Below are positions 1-11,989 of a DNA stretch of 64,000 nucleotides, one piece after another. The stretch is from Nageia nagi (lineage: Eukaryota > Pinophyta), in contig JBITNC010000001.1 in the NCBI GenBank assembly GCA_050084985.1, forward strand, positions 40,052,001 through 40,116,000, given 5' to 3'. The number at the start of each line of letters is the position of its first letter. The stretch's first letter is position 1. Under the pieces are notes generated by a model that was given only the letters and a program-made list of their open reading frames with translations, had not been told where the DNA came from and did no database searches. Both the position numbers and the translations under genes were made by a program.

Positions 1-619
1 TAATATTTCTTAATTATATTTATATCTAGAGTTATCTTGAGAACATCACTAATATTGCATGTTCTTATATAATTCTATTGAGATGATTATTATTATTTCA
101 AGGTCAAATCTCACTCTCCTTTTATCTTTTCAAGTATAAAAGGAGACACACAACACCATAACCCCTATTAGAACTCTCTGATAAATGGTTATACATACTT
201 CATATACTACATTTATGATGTCTTTAGATACCACCTATATGAGAATATGTTATTCTCTGAGATTTTTATTAATTACCATCTTTATTTTTTGACTTCATAC
301 TACAAATCACATGACATATGCAGAGTGAGGAGATTGATTACACAACAACCATGTCGTGCTTCCTTGTTATCTAGGGATATAGATTTGGAGGTTGTTGAGC
401 ATTGATATGGGTCATTTGAATATACTCATGGCTCCATCCCAAAGCTATTCCAATCCTCTATATAATTATGCTATATCTTTGAGGATTACATTATTCTCAT
501 ACAAGGTGTATACTTTCTTGGTTTTATATGGATAGCCTTGATAAGTGATTTGCACCATACATTGTAAATTTAAATTTATTGTATTTATTATAGTAAATAA
601 TAATTTAGAGTCTATGAAA
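1..619. other. AT-rich stretch without a recognisable gene
   Basis: I see no coding frame, RNA gene or paired repeat here. The tract lies upstream of the R1 repeat and is very AT-rich. A TATA-like run near 128-135 has no neighbouring features that would make it a convincing promoter. Confidence 0.5.
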
Positions 620-1149
620 GAGTTATGCATCATATATCATGACATAATTTGGATCCTTGATAGGTGGTAATAGAAATACTCTTGATCGATGTTCTTCAAT
701 TTCACCTATCATATATAAATTTTGTTATACCTAAGTATACTTCATTATTAAAATTATTTGATCTTATTGTATGCAAATAACCTAGATTCAAGGTATACCT
801 CTTGATGATGATTGAAGGTTTCTACATGGGATGTAAAGCAATGATAATTCTTACTAAGAAACAACACTCCATAGAGGTATGGTTTAGTGTTATGTTCATA
901 GGAATAGTTTGTCAATGACCTCATTGATTTAGGTATGAGATATGATCTCTACAATAGGTAAAGTAATGGGTTTATAATTAATTTGAATTTAAATTTGATA
1001 ATTTAAGTTTAAGTGAGCATTTTACATTATTATCATCTTCATATTATATTCCTTTAGTCAATAATAGGATTGTAATCTCTATGAATTCTGCTATTGTTGA
1101 TTGTAATTTAATATTATAATTAACCACAAAATAAATCAAGATAGGAATA

Positions 1150-1660
1150 TAAATTCTCCAAGGGTGCTTGAAATCCTTTTGATTGCTTTAGTAAACCAAA
1201 AGTCTTGTGGTAGTTGGATTAAGGTTACCCACATTGGTATTACTACAAAGGATTCATTTTCAAGTCTAAAGATTACATTCCACTTTTTCAAATTTAAACA
1301 TCTCTTCCCAAACCACCAAGGTATATTATATGGAACCCATTCTATATCTTCTTCAATATTAGACTAAAAAAAAATGTAAATCACATGGGAAGGTGGCTAA
1401 CTCAATTATTCCTTTAATCTTTCGGTTACTTTTGATCCATTTTTGATATTTTCTAAGATAGGTCTAACTCCCATGAATTTCCCTACTGAAAAAAGCTTTC
1501 TTATTTGTTTTATTTTTTCATGTGTTGCATTGGGAATTATGATTCTGGACATACCCTTATCATAGTCTACTATTTAAATATCCATATTGATGCCTAGGTC
1601 TATTTTGCACAAACCATCTTGCTTTGTTATATTTAGATTAACTCAGATAAAGTATTTTTT
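1150..1660 (-). pseudogene. DUF4283-like pseudogene fragment (R1 copy)
   Basis: Read on the minus strand, this segment gives a degenerate version of the DUF4283 module seen better at 10985-11661: a WVTL-x-LP-x-DF stretch, a TKAI...TLGEFI stretch and an upstream GVRP-like part, interrupted by stops and frameshifts. DUF4283 is known from plant retroelement ORF1-type proteins, often beside a CCHC knuckle and with presumed nucleic-acid binding. This copy has no usable open frame and should not be regarded as a functional gene. The family call rests mainly on its alignment to R2. Confidence 0.55.
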
Positions 1661-2339
1661 TTCTTGGGTGCTTTCCAATTGTTCAATCATGTTATAATAC
1701 CTTAGATCCTCTAGAATTTTTTTTTTATTGTTATTTTATTAATTACTATTTTAATTCATCCTTTTTGGAATGAGAACATACTTCATTATTGATTATGAAC
1801 CTAAAAAATACTTGCACTTATTGATTTATTTTCCTCAAGATTTTGAATAGAAGTATGCCATTTATATTTATCATCAATGATAATTTGTTGAATCTCATTT
1901 CCTAATGATTAAAATTGATTTATATGTCCCTTAGCTTGATGATATGCATAATACAAAACTTTCATATACCATGCTAATTTTTTGACACTACTATCATCTT
2001 GTAATCTCTTTAGCAAAATTATGATCAAAATTTTCTAAAGTAAATTTGTTAAAATAAACCATTTTGGAATTGGAAAAATAACATTTTCTTTCTTTTGGGT
2101 TTTTGATTTTGTTAGAGTTGTTTCCTTTTCATCTTTTGTTGCATTCATACTATTTTATCCTTTGCTTTTGTTTGGATATGATTTTTAGTTGCTGTATTAG
2201 AAGTTGTATTTCCATATGTCACCATTTGAACATCAATGATAAAATTATCCCTTGAAAGTATTATCTTTATTAATATACCAAATAAAGCACTTGATGATTC
2301 ACTTGCATATGTTATAAGGCTATTAAATAAATAATTTAT

Positions 2340-3077
2340 AAAAATATGATAGATATCCTCTTTCTTTAGTTTGGTACTAATGATTTTTTATGCTTTATTG
2401 AACCTATGTATGAACTCATCTAACCTTTTGTTAGGGCTTTGTTGAATTACATAAAAAATTGCTAATGTAATTTTTTTCTTGATTTTATTTTGATAATGAT
2501 CCAAAAATATTTTTTTACTTCTTTATTACTATTTAGGGTGAATAAAGGCAACTTATAAATCCATTATGAAGCTTCAACCTTTAAACTCCTAGGAAAGTAC
2601 GTTCCCAACAATTTATTTCCATACCCAAACTTGATGTTATATTATTCCTAAAAAAATGATAGATGTTATTTAGGATATCCTTCCACATTATATCAATATT
2701 TGGTTTTTTAAAATAATTTGAGATTGAATCTTTAAGGACTTTCTATGAGATAGGATTTTAAATTATTCCATCAAATGAATATGGAATCTCATCTCAAAAA
2801 TTATTGATTCTATTTTATCTTTTTTTTTTTTTAATTCTAATATTACTAGATTTAAATTATTTCAACTCAATTACCCATTTTGAGTTTAATTACCATTTTG
2901 ATATACATTTTGATATTTTTGGATTAAATAATTTTGGCTAAAGAATAAGTTGAGAACCTTAAACAACCCATTCTCATGCAAAAATTTCTTATTCATCTCT
3001 ATGTGTTTCATTTTTTTATTAACTTTTTTATTATCATAGATGAGATCTAGATCTAAATGAAAAATAATGTTCACCAA
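2340..3077 (-). pseudogene. Gag-like pseudogene fragment (R1 copy)
   Basis: The minus strand begins near 3077 with a short open stretch (residues like FHLDLDLIYDNKK) that is nearly identical to the start of the R2 gag-like region. It continues with broken pieces resembling the capsid region of plant gag proteins. Stops and indels are frequent. It sits upstream, on the same strand, of the DUF4283-like piece at 1150-1660, the same order as in R2. Interpretation as gag is inference from residue patterns such as the SWWIYKLPL-type motif seen in R2. Confidence 0.45.
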
Positions 3078-3283
3078 AAATATAGTTAAGATATATACAA
3101 GTAAGAAATATTAAATTAGCTAAAACTCCTAATTTTTATTCAAACTAAAAATATACTCTAAAGAGGATCAATGGTGGTTTTAAATAGGTTTACAAGATTG
3201 ATGGTAGTCCTAGTTTTAGGAAACTTTCGATCTCCCAAAGTTTAGTAGGGATTATGAAATATTAGTATTGCTCAATTAATGTA

Positions 3284-3727
3284 TGTTGGAGTTTGAGCTT
3301 TATCAAACCATGAATGCTATAGAAATTCAACTCTTTATTTCTAACTAGCTTGCATAGGTCGGGCATAATAACTAGCCCATCAATTATGTTTTTAGTGAGC
3401 ATACTGGTTAGACCCAACCAATCTAATGCATACCGATCCACTCTAATGCATAGGCAAAGTGTGACTATTTTTTACTTTTTATCATTTTTGCTACATGTTT
3501 GGTTTTCATTTTCATGTGGAATATTGTTGTTGTAAGCTTCTGGAATATGTTAGAGTGTATTTTAGTAGTTTGTTAAGGATTGCATAAGGATTTGATTATA
3601 TTTTATTGTAGAAGTAGTTGAACATAGAATAGCATTATCAAAAAATATATTTGTAATCTAGTTCCATTGGAGAAATATAAATATAATATATTTAATTTTT
3701 AATGTAATTCAATGAGCATATTTCTCA
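3284..3727 (+). repeat. 5' LTR of the old copia element
   Basis: Starts TGTTGGAGTTTG and ends at TCTCA four bases before the primer site. It aligns with 8139-8557, both starting TGTTGGA-TTTGAGCTT and both carrying a GTTCCATT-GAGAA stretch near the 3' end. Confidence 0.85.
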
Positions 3728-3730
3728 TTT

Positions 3731-3742
3731 TGGTATCAGAGC
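3731..3742 (+). other. Primer binding site (initiator Met tRNA)
   Basis: TGGTATCAGAGC, the standard plant copia primer site complementary to the 3' end of initiator methionine tRNA, three bases after the LTR end. Confidence 0.9.
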
Positions 3743-3857
3743 TTATTGATATTTTGGGTTGAGAGCTTGCAAGAGTCTTGTAAAAATTTATGAAGTTTTT
3801 TTCAAAAGCTTGTGCCCAAGATTCCTATTGTGAAATTCTTCTTTTTGAGCAATCTAA

Positions 3858-4753
3858 ATGGTTAGTAACAACTCATTGCCTCTTCCTAAGTTCAATAGTG
3901 AGGATTATGAGTATTATAGTATCAAAATAAGAACTCTACTTATACAAAAAGGTAATTGGAATATAGTTTAACATGTTTACATTGAACCTACTGATTGAAG
4001 CACTCTTGTTACCAATGAGAAGAATACAAGGAAGGAGGCTCAGAAAAGGAATAGCTATGATTTGTATCATATTCAATCAAGCTTGAAGAAGAGAATATTT
4101 CTAAGAATTACCTTATGTATTACAACCAAAGAAGCATGGAAGGCATTGAAGGATGGGTACCAAGGTAATGATCAACTGAAGCAAATCAAGCTTCAAACCT
4201 TGAAGAGAGAGTTTTAGAATTTTAAAATGAATGAAGGAGACTATGGCCTAAGAGTTAAAGCTTGTGTAAACAAGATCAAAACTCTTAGTGAGGAAATTAA
4301 ACATGAAGTGGTAGTAAAGAAGATGTTGATAACTCTTCTTACCAAATGGAACCATGGTTCCATCATAATATAAGAGAGCAAAGATATTACTTTTTTTATT
4401 ATGATTAGCTGATTGGTTTATTGATGTACCATGAAGAAAGGCTACAAGAAACTACATCATCAAATGTTGGTGGTGTTGAAGAGAAATTTTTTGCACCCAA
4501 AGAGGGTGAAACTAGAATAATGGTCAAGTTAGAGGAAAAGAGAGAGGAAAATATTCTTCAATGGGGAGAGGAAAAGGAACAAGAGATGACTCTTAAGGAA
4601 GAGGAAGAAGAAAAGGTGAAAAAAAAATGTTTCTATTGTAACAAGTTTGATCACAACAATGACATGGATTGCATATTGAAGGCTTATCAAGAAGGGAGAA
4701 GTAGTGCACATTATGGAAAGGAAAAGAGGATGGATCTTCAAACTTGTTTTTGA
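3858..4753 (+). pseudogene. Copia gag pseudogene
   Basis: The ATG at 3858 opens with residues LPLPKFNSEDYEYYSIKIRT, the usual start of plant copia Gag (UBN2/DUF4219-type), 116 bases after the primer site. The frame then meets several stops but continues with a KEAWKALKDGYQG stretch and a KTLSEEIKHEVVVKKML stretch typical of this Gag family. Around 4624-4675 there is a degraded zinc knuckle (CFYCNKFDHNNDMDC) with one residue too many between the His and the last Cys. Gag would form the virus-like particle. Stops near 3969, 4005, 4215 and 4370 make this copy non-functional. Confidence 0.85.
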
Positions 4754-5100
4754 CTTAGGGTAAGGCTGATTAGAATTTGAAAGAGACATAGATACTTATA
4801 CAGGATTCTCCAACCACATGATTGATAAGAGATATTTATTTTCTACCATGGCTAACTCATACAATTCCAAGACCCATCTTGGATATGAAAAGGCCTTACA
4901 TATTTAAGGAACTAGAGCTATGGAGGTGCACACCAAATAAGGTAAAAAGTAAATAAATGACATTTATCACTCTAAATTTAAAACATAATTTGTTGAGTTT
5001 TGTTCAAATAATAGAAAATAATTATAAGCTTATTTTTTAAGATGGAAAATATGTAATATTTAATAAAAATAATGGTCATAGGCTTATCACAAAAGTTCTT

Positions 5101-5936
5101 ATGAAAAATAATGGACCATTTTCATTAAAATGTGGAGGAAAAGTGGTTGGTCTTGAAAATATTACCATAGAAAATAAAAGTTGGTTGTGTCATCTTAGAT
5201 ATGGTAATTTTAACTTCACAAGTTTGAGGTTATTGAAATCCAAAAAAATGGTATATAGGCTACCAAAGGTTGAATATCATAAAGGAGTTTGTAAAGGTTG
5301 TGATTTAGGAAAGCAATCCAAATCAAGTTTTTCAAAAGGAAAATATGGAGGCCCTATTCTCCACCATAATTGGGCCAATGCAAATACAAATTTTAGGTAA
5401 AAATTACTACTTTATCACTTTTATAAATGATTTGTCAAGAATGTGTTGGGTTTATTTGTTGAAAACCAAAGATGAAGCTTTTGAATGATTTAAGGATTTT
5501 AAAAATCATGTTGAGAACCAAAGTGGATATTTTGTAAAATGCTTAAAGAATGATAAAGGATGGAAATTTTTCTCAAATTAATACCTCAAATTTTATAAAA
5601 ATTTTAGAGTCAAAAGAAAACTTATGACTACCTACACTCCACAACAAATGGTATGGATGAGCACAAGAATAGAACCATGTTGAAATTTATAGAAGCATGC
5701 TTCAAAATAAAAATTTGTTAAATATGTATTGAGTTGATGTGGTAAGGATAACAATCTATTTTTTGAATAGGATTCCTACTAGCATATTAGATGGCATCAC
5801 TCCATATGAGGTTTGGTATGAAAAGAAACCAAATATAAATCATTTTATAGTTTTTGGTTTTCTAGCTTATGCACATGTACCTAATGAAAATGGGAGAACA
5901 CTATATGCAAAAAGTATGTATTTTTATTGGGTATAA
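5101..5936 (+). pseudogene. Copia gag-pre-integrase and integrase pseudogene
   Basis: The open part at 5101-5400 has the WLCHLRYGNF start and GVCKGCDLGKQ zinc-binding end of the gag-pre-integrase/HHCC module. The catalytic core follows in broken frames: an Asp-containing KNDKGW stretch near 5550 stands where active copies have SDNGGE, and a DEHKNRT stretch near 5655 keeps the Glu of the AERKNRT motif. The last open part (5739-5936) has the integrase signature ending TPYEVWYEKKPNINH. Integrase would insert the cDNA; here at least three frameshifts or stops separate the blocks. Confidence 0.85.
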
Positions 5937-6344
5937 AGAAAATACCAAGTAATATATAATGTATAATCCAAAAACTCACAAGGTAGTAGTTTCTAGAGAT
6001 GTAATTTTTGATGAAGGGGGATGTATGGTCATCAAAAACTCCAAGTTGATTATGGATCCAATGAAGAGAGCTCCTCCAATGTGTAGCCCAATATTCAGCC
6101 TAGCAAAAATAAATTAGTATCAAATGATGATGATGATTCTTAAAGTATATTGAAGACTAAGAAAGGTTCAAGGATACTTTCTATCCATCTATCCTCTCAA
6201 ATGCTAGACGCCAACTTCCAAAGAAAACTCAAAAGAGGCCAAGAACAAGAAATGGATAAGTTTATTTCAAGACTTAAAAAATTGAAGCTATATGATGATG
6301 AATATGATGGTGAGTTAATATGTTAGGTTATACATTATGCTTTA

Positions 6345-8065
6345 ATGACTAGTGTTGAGCTAGAGCCATCTAGTTATGATCAACTATACACTAATGTTTT
6401 ATGGATGAAGGCCATAGAAGATGAAATTAATTCCATTAAAAGGAATGACATGTGGGAGCATGTGGAGATTCCAAAAGGTAAAAAATATGTTGGTTCTAAA
6501 TGGGTATTCAAGACCAAATTGGGATCATAGAGAGGCATAAGGTAAGGTTTATGGAAAAATAATTCACACAAAGATATAATATTTACTATGAGAAAACCAT
6601 TTCACCGATGGCAAGAAAAAGACTATAAGGTTGGTTCTTTGTTTGGATACCCATAAAGGTTGGAAAATTCATCACTTGGATGTCAAGAGTGAATTCTTGA
6701 ATGGCTACTTGAATGAATAGGTTTATGTACAACAACCTCAATGATTTGTGATTCTACCATCAATATGGCTTTACAAGAAGAAAGAGTGAACCTACCCTCT
6801 ACCACATGAAATAAGATAATAATATCTTATTTTCTTCTATGTTTATGATTTGATTTACATGGGTAGTTGCTCAAAGTTGATTGATGAATGTAAGAAATGG
6901 TCATAATGTAAGAATTTTAAGATATCATACAGATTCCAAATAAGTTGTAATATTAGGTAGGAGGAGTTGGTAGGCTAAACAAGGTATATAATTAATATTT
7001 TCACACTAAGACACAAATTACAAGGAACATATTTCAAAGCATTTATATGAAGCTATGAACCACCCCAAAAAATTATGTATGCATGAAAAACCAAAAGGGA
7101 AAAGAAAATAGGGGAAGGAATCAGAGCCAAACATATTCACAATCGAGGGTAAAGAAGTTCATAAAAATCTCACAACTACAAAGAGTGCAAGAAAAATTTA
7201 CTTATTTATGATACTATTTTCCAAGGAGGAATTGAAGGATTTATGGAGGCATGTACATTTTTTGATCCAAAATCTCTTTAGGTGGTCAAGTCCTAGAGTG
7301 AGGGGAAATGTGTAGTAAACAACCTAGAGGTTGTCTTTAATAACTCCATGATAATAGAGTAAATTCTCATACTAGATGCTAGAAAGGAGATTAGGAGGAA
7401 TAGAAGAAGTAACAACTTGTATGAAATCAATAAATTCAAAGGAGGGGAAATGAACATATCCAAATATAGATTCACCTATCTTAGAAAATCATTTCTAAGT
7501 TCATGAAGAAACACTAGACCTAATCTTGATTATGTAGTATCATTTGTATCTAGGTATTGATCCTTCAAAAAATCACTTAAATGAAACCAAAAGAATCCTT
7601 AGGTATATGAAAGATACACCTAATTTTGGAATCCATTTACTATAAGAATGATGATGTAACAATTGTTATCTTTAGTAATTCTAATTGGGGAAGCAATATT
7701 GATGATATAAAGTTTACATTAGGAAATTATTTCAATCTTACCTTAAGTATGATTACATGGAACTCTAGAAATAAAGTATAATTGTACTTTCTTCTATAGA
7801 GGCTAAATATTTTGCAATAACAATTGCTAGTGCTCAAGCATTATGGTTGAGAAAAGTTCTTAAAGAAATTTATGAGAAAAAATATGGTCTAAATACCTTA
7901 TTTTATGATAATATAAGTGTCATTCAATTGGAAAAGAACCTAGTCCATCGTAGTGAATTCAAACATTTTGATATGAAGTATCACTTTATAAGGGACATAA
8001 GGGAGAAAATATCATCGAGCTTAGGCATTGTAACACCTTATACAATATTGAATATATATTCATAA
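6345..8065 (+). pseudogene. Copia reverse transcriptase-RNase H pseudogene
   Basis: At 6345-6530 the reading matches the start of copia reverse transcriptase (WMKAIEDEINSIKRNDMWE... GSKWVFKTK). Further on, broken frames give HHLDVKSEFLNG near 6670 (first catalytic Asp block) and a YVYDLIY stretch near 6840 standing for the YVDDLI active site. At 7847-8065 the end of RNase H is readable (DNISVIQLEKNLVHRSEFKHFDMKYHFIRD split over one open frame). Several stops and indels lie between these blocks. Both enzymes would copy RNA to DNA inside the particle; this copy cannot. Confidence 0.85.
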
Positions 8066-8138
8066 AAGGGTTTGTTAAAGATCAATTTTTGAAACTGAGG
8101 AACTTCCTTATTAGTCCTCTTAGCATCAAGGGGGAGAA

Positions 8139-8557
8139 TGTTGGATTTTGAGCTTGATCAAAGCATGAATACTATACAAATTTAACTCTCTATTTTCAAT
8201 AGGAATACAAAAGTTTGATCAAAACAACCAACCTACTAGTTATATTTTCAATTGGAATGTCAGTTAGACTTAAATGATCTGATACATACCGGTTCACTCT
8301 AATGCATGTGACTATTTTTTTTTTTATGTTTTCTACTTGTTTGGTTTTCATTTTTGTATGAATTTTTATTATAGGCTTCTGAAATATGTTAGAGTGTATT
8401 TTATTAGTTTTTTAAGTATTTCAAAATGATTTGAATATGTTTTATTATAGAATTAGTTGAACTTGAGAATACCATTCTCAAACAACATCTTTATAATCTA
8501 GTTCCATTAGAGAACTATATATGTACTATATTTTATTTTCAATGATATTAAAACTCA
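8139..8557 (+). repeat. 3' LTR of the old copia element, with purine tract
   Basis: Starts TGTTGGATTTTGAGC right after a purine tract at 8128-8138 (AAGGGGGAGAA), the plus-strand primer of retroviral-type synthesis. It aligns with 3284-3727 with many substitutions and several small indels. The 3' end at ACTCA is approximate because the two copies differ there. Confidence 0.8.
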
Positions 8558-9290
8558 AATAAAAGGACCTCATTGTATGGGACAAGATATGCCTTTGGGT
8601 TCTTAATTGTTATCATATAATTATACTTGAATGGATCTTCATTAGTTGAATACTTATATACTTTTCTATTATTGTCAATGTTGATATATCTATGCAAAGT
8701 TGATGGGATACTCCCCATGGCATGGATCCATGGTCTCCCTAGAAGAAAATTATAAGATACAAAATATTTTATAATGTAACAAGAACAAATTATATCCTTA
8801 CATTGTAATTCTATTATAGATTTCATGATTCCCATATATTGCTCCTTTTCATTATTAAATTCATTTATTTTCATATTTGATTGTTGAATGGGTGGTAGAT
8901 TTTTTCTTAAAATATTGTAACATAATTGTTGTGAAAATATTCAATCCTAAATTGATATTTATAAGGGCTCTCTTTAATTCTATATTGAAAACATCCAATT
9001 TGATATACAATGCTAAATTTTAATCCATAATATTCTTACTTGAAATCTCGCTTGCATCAAACTTGATAAGTATCTTTATTTCTTTAAATCTATCATAATT
9101 AATGTAAATGGGGATGTATTCGTGTTAACTAAAACTTGTTCTTTTTTAAATGTATTATATATGATTTCCCTATAGGGTTATTACATTTAGATTAACTTTT
9201 TTTGATAAATTCTAGGTAAATTTGAATTATAAAAAATATTCAAAGTTTTGGAAGGGCTTTGAGAACCTTGTATGATAATTTTTTTTCTTT
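8558..9290 (-). pseudogene. Ty3/gypsy-type retropepsin relic
   Basis: On the minus strand, 8874 down to about 8560 encodes FLLGRPWIHAMGSIPSTLHR, the signature of the C-terminal half of plant gypsy aspartic protease-like domains. Just upstream, in a shifted frame, an ALININ...LNIFTT stretch stands where the catalytic ALVDTGS-type motif would be, so the catalytic Asp is lost. The piece abuts the end of the old copia LTR, which may have inserted beside or inside it. A similar but distinct protease is found in G1 at 35996-36600. No reverse transcriptase follows. Confidence 0.7.
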
Positions 9291-10204
9291 AAATAAAATA
9301 CAATTCAAAATAATGTAAGATAAGGTAGCTACTTGCAGTCATGAAATAGAAAAATGCAACATGTAAATGTAGTTTAAATGATTGTAAAATGAAGTAGTTT
9401 TTAATATTTATTTTTATTTGATATTATGTTATTTTTTACCTAATTCCTGACATTTTGTGCTAAGTGCTTATAATATTTTCCTTTTCCTTTTCCTTTTTTT
9501 TCTATTTTTTTTTTATATTTTGAAACATTTTCTCCTAAAATAATTTACATCCTTTATCTATTCTTCTCTAGATTTGGAGTTCATCATAATTTAGGCCTCT
9601 TTCAATCGATACATCATTAGTGCAGTATTCTTTCTCTAAACAATATGCTCCCCTTATTTCATTTTCAACTATGTTGTCTATTTATTCATCCTGTTCCATT
9701 CCCTTTTTTAAATTTTTTTTATTCCATTTGATTTTTTCTTTGATTTTCTTTCCAATGGTTGTGGTTTTGATGGGAAGGCTTTTGAAACTTCAATCTCCTC
9801 TTCATATTCATTATCTAAATCATATTTCTCCTCTTCTTCATTTTCTTCTTTTTATGGTATTTAGATTTTTCCTTTTTCCTATTGTTCTTCTAGCTATGTT
9901 TCTAGAAATTGGGAAGGTATTTTTTTCATCATAAATATTTATATTTTCTTTTGTTATTTCTCTTAGTGTTAACATCTAAAAAGAAATTTTAATTTAATTA
10001 AAATACAACTTTCAGGTATCTAAACATGATTATTTATTTAAGTGATTCATTATTATTTTGAGTATTATGCACTTTCACTACCTTTATATTTTATGGCAAC
10101 AAGTTAACCCAAATATAAGCCCAAGAAGGTATATTGGTATTAGAACTTGATAAGCACAAGGAGGAGCCTTGGTACTAAACCATTTCCTATCAAGGAAGTG
10201 AAGG
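9291..10204. other. AT-rich spacer between retropepsin relic and R2
   Basis: No gene is supported. A T/C-rich tract lies at 9478-9530 and another at 9680-9740; the open frame at 9620-9934 is made of this low-complexity pyrimidine sequence and has no domain signal. A weak look-alike of the initiator-Met primer site (TGGTATTAGAAC, near 10136) has two mismatches and no LTR evidence. Confidence 0.45.
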
Positions 10205-10984
10205 GTTGTGCATCATGTATCATGACATAATCTAAATCATTGATATATGGAAACATAAATACTCTTGAATGATATTCTTCAATTTCATGTATCATATATG
10301 AATTTTGTTATATTCAAGCATACTTCATTGTTGAATTATACAATCTATTGTATGCGAATAACCTAGTTTCAAGGAATACCTCTCAATGATGACCAAAAGT
10401 TTTGAAGGTTTATACATGAGATGTTGAGAGATAATGCTCTGTCTTTAGTGGTAGCACTTCATAGAGGTGTGGTATGGTGGTCCTATTCACAAGAATAATA
10501 TATCAATTACCTCTTTGACTTACATATGGACTACAATCTTTACAATAGATAAAGTAACATGTTTGCAAGTTCATTTGAATTCAAGTTTGATTGGTCAAGG
10601 TTAAGTGAACATCTTGGATTATTATCATATTCATATTGGATTGCTTTAGTTGATAATAGGATTGTGATCCTTGTAAATTCCACTATTATTGATTATATTT
10701 CAATATTATAATTAACTCTAATAATTAACCATAAATTAATTATTTTGGTTATAACATTTAGGGTTGAGAAGTTATTATTTTGAGTTATAAATATTTTTAG
10801 AGACATAACCCCTAGATTATTTTGTTTCTCCCTCTCAACCTATGGTTATTTTTCTAATATTATTTCTTGAGCCTTTGAAGTTCCTTCATATTATATCTTC
10901 TTTCCTTGTACCACTTCCATATATATAGTTGGATATCTTTTATTTATTTGTCTCCATTGCATCTTCCTTTATGGTTGTTGCTAT

Positions 10985-11661
10985 TGCTTAGGTTTATTTG
11001 GGCAGTCCTTATCCATATGGCTAAAGATTTTACATAATAAATAAGCAACTGGTTTGAAGTTGAATGAGATTTATTAGACATGCTCCCTCCTTTTATTTTT
11101 CAATTAGATTAGAGTTTGAGGTGGTTTTGTTTCATCAACATTTGCATAAAATATTGCAAAATTAAATAAAGTACCATATCTAGTATTCTTATCTAGACAT
11201 ATAAATTCTCCAAGGGTGGTTACAATCCCTTTGATTGCTTCAGTAAATAAAAAGTCTAGTGGTAGATGGGGTAAGGTTACCCACCTTGGTATCATTGCAA
11301 AGGATTCCTTTTTAATTCTAAAGCTTACATAACATTTTTTTAAATGTAAACCACTCTTCCTAAACTAGCAAGGTCTATTATCTAGAACCCATTCCATATC
11401 TTCTTATATATTAAACTAAAAATGAAGGAAATCACATGGGAGGGTGGCTAACTCAACTATTTCTTTAATCTGGTAGTTACTTTTGATCCATTTTTTGATA
11501 TTTTCTAGGATAGGTCTAACTCCCATGAATTTCCCTACCAAGTAAAGCTTTATTGTAGATTCTATTTTGTCATATGTTGCATTGGGAATAATGATATTAG
11601 ACATACCCTTGTCATAATCTATTTTTGAATCTCCACATTGATACCTAGGCCTATTTTGCAC
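10985..11661 (-). pseudogene. DUF4283 plus CCHC knuckle pseudogene (R2 copy)
   Basis: The stretch 11661-11416 reads GKFMGVRPILENIKKWIKSN and VELATLPCDFLHF; 11295-11104 reads WVTLPHLPLDFLF and TLGEFICLDKNTR. Together these are the two halves of a DUF4283 domain as in plant LINE ORF1-like proteins. After a stop, the minus strand near 11045-10990 gives CKIFSHMDKDCPNKP, a CCHC knuckle lacking its first Cys. The two halves are in different frames and separated by stops, so this is a relic. DUF4283 proteins are presumed nucleic-acid binding. The same family recurs at 42100-42545/52625-52884. Confidence 0.75.
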
Positions 11662-11989
11662 AAATCATCTTTCTTCATTATATTTAGATTAAATCATACA
11701 AAACTAATTTTTTTTTCTTGGGCTCTTTCTAATTGTTAAATCATATTATAATACTTTGGATCCTCAAGAAACTTTATTCTTTTTCTTGTTATTGGATTAA
11801 GTATTATTTTAGGTCTTCACCTCTTGGAATGAGAACATACTTCATGATTGAATATGAACCTAAAAAAACTTGCATGTAGTGATTTATTTTTCTCTTTTTT
11901 GAATAGAAGTATGACATTTATAATCATCAATGATAATTTATTTAATCTCATTTCCTAATCATCTACATTAATTTATATGTCCCTTAGCT

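Larger units (their letters stand above)
620..3125. repeat. Repeat R1, diverged direct copy of the unit at 10205-13130
   Basis: This ~2.5-kb stretch aligns along its whole length, same orientation, with 10205-13130. Short matching runs recur in the same order, for example around 640/10220, 1040/10640, 1170/11195, 1420/11430, 2290/12250 and 3020/13020. R1 lacks roughly 450 bp that R2 has between about 10735 and 11196. On the minus strand both copies carry a gag-like region followed by a DUF4283-like region, so the unit is probably a retroelement fragment rather than a host gene duplication. Confidence 0.75.
3284..8557 (+). mobile_element. Ancient Ty1/copia LTR retrotransposon with both LTRs
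   Basis: Two related TG...CA repeats (3284-3727 and 8139-8557) flank a decayed gag-pol region in copia order: gag, gag-pre-integrase, integrase, reverse transcriptase, RNase H. An initiator-Met primer site follows the left LTR and a purine tract precedes the right LTR. All domains are broken by stops and frameshifts, and the LTRs differ at many positions and in length (444 versus 419 bp), so the copy is old and inactive. I could not find a matching target-site duplication (atgta on the left, aataa on the right). Confidence 0.9.

Noticed and set aside
9620-9934. 104-codon plus-strand frame rich in Phe, Leu and Ser
   Set aside because: It arises from a T/C-rich tract. The hydrophobic runs are compositional and there is no conserved start context, domain or paralogue in the window.
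10130-10150. Primer binding site TGGTATTAGAAC marking another copia LTR
   Set aside because: It has two mismatches to the initiator-Met site, and no LTR-like repeat ends just before it.
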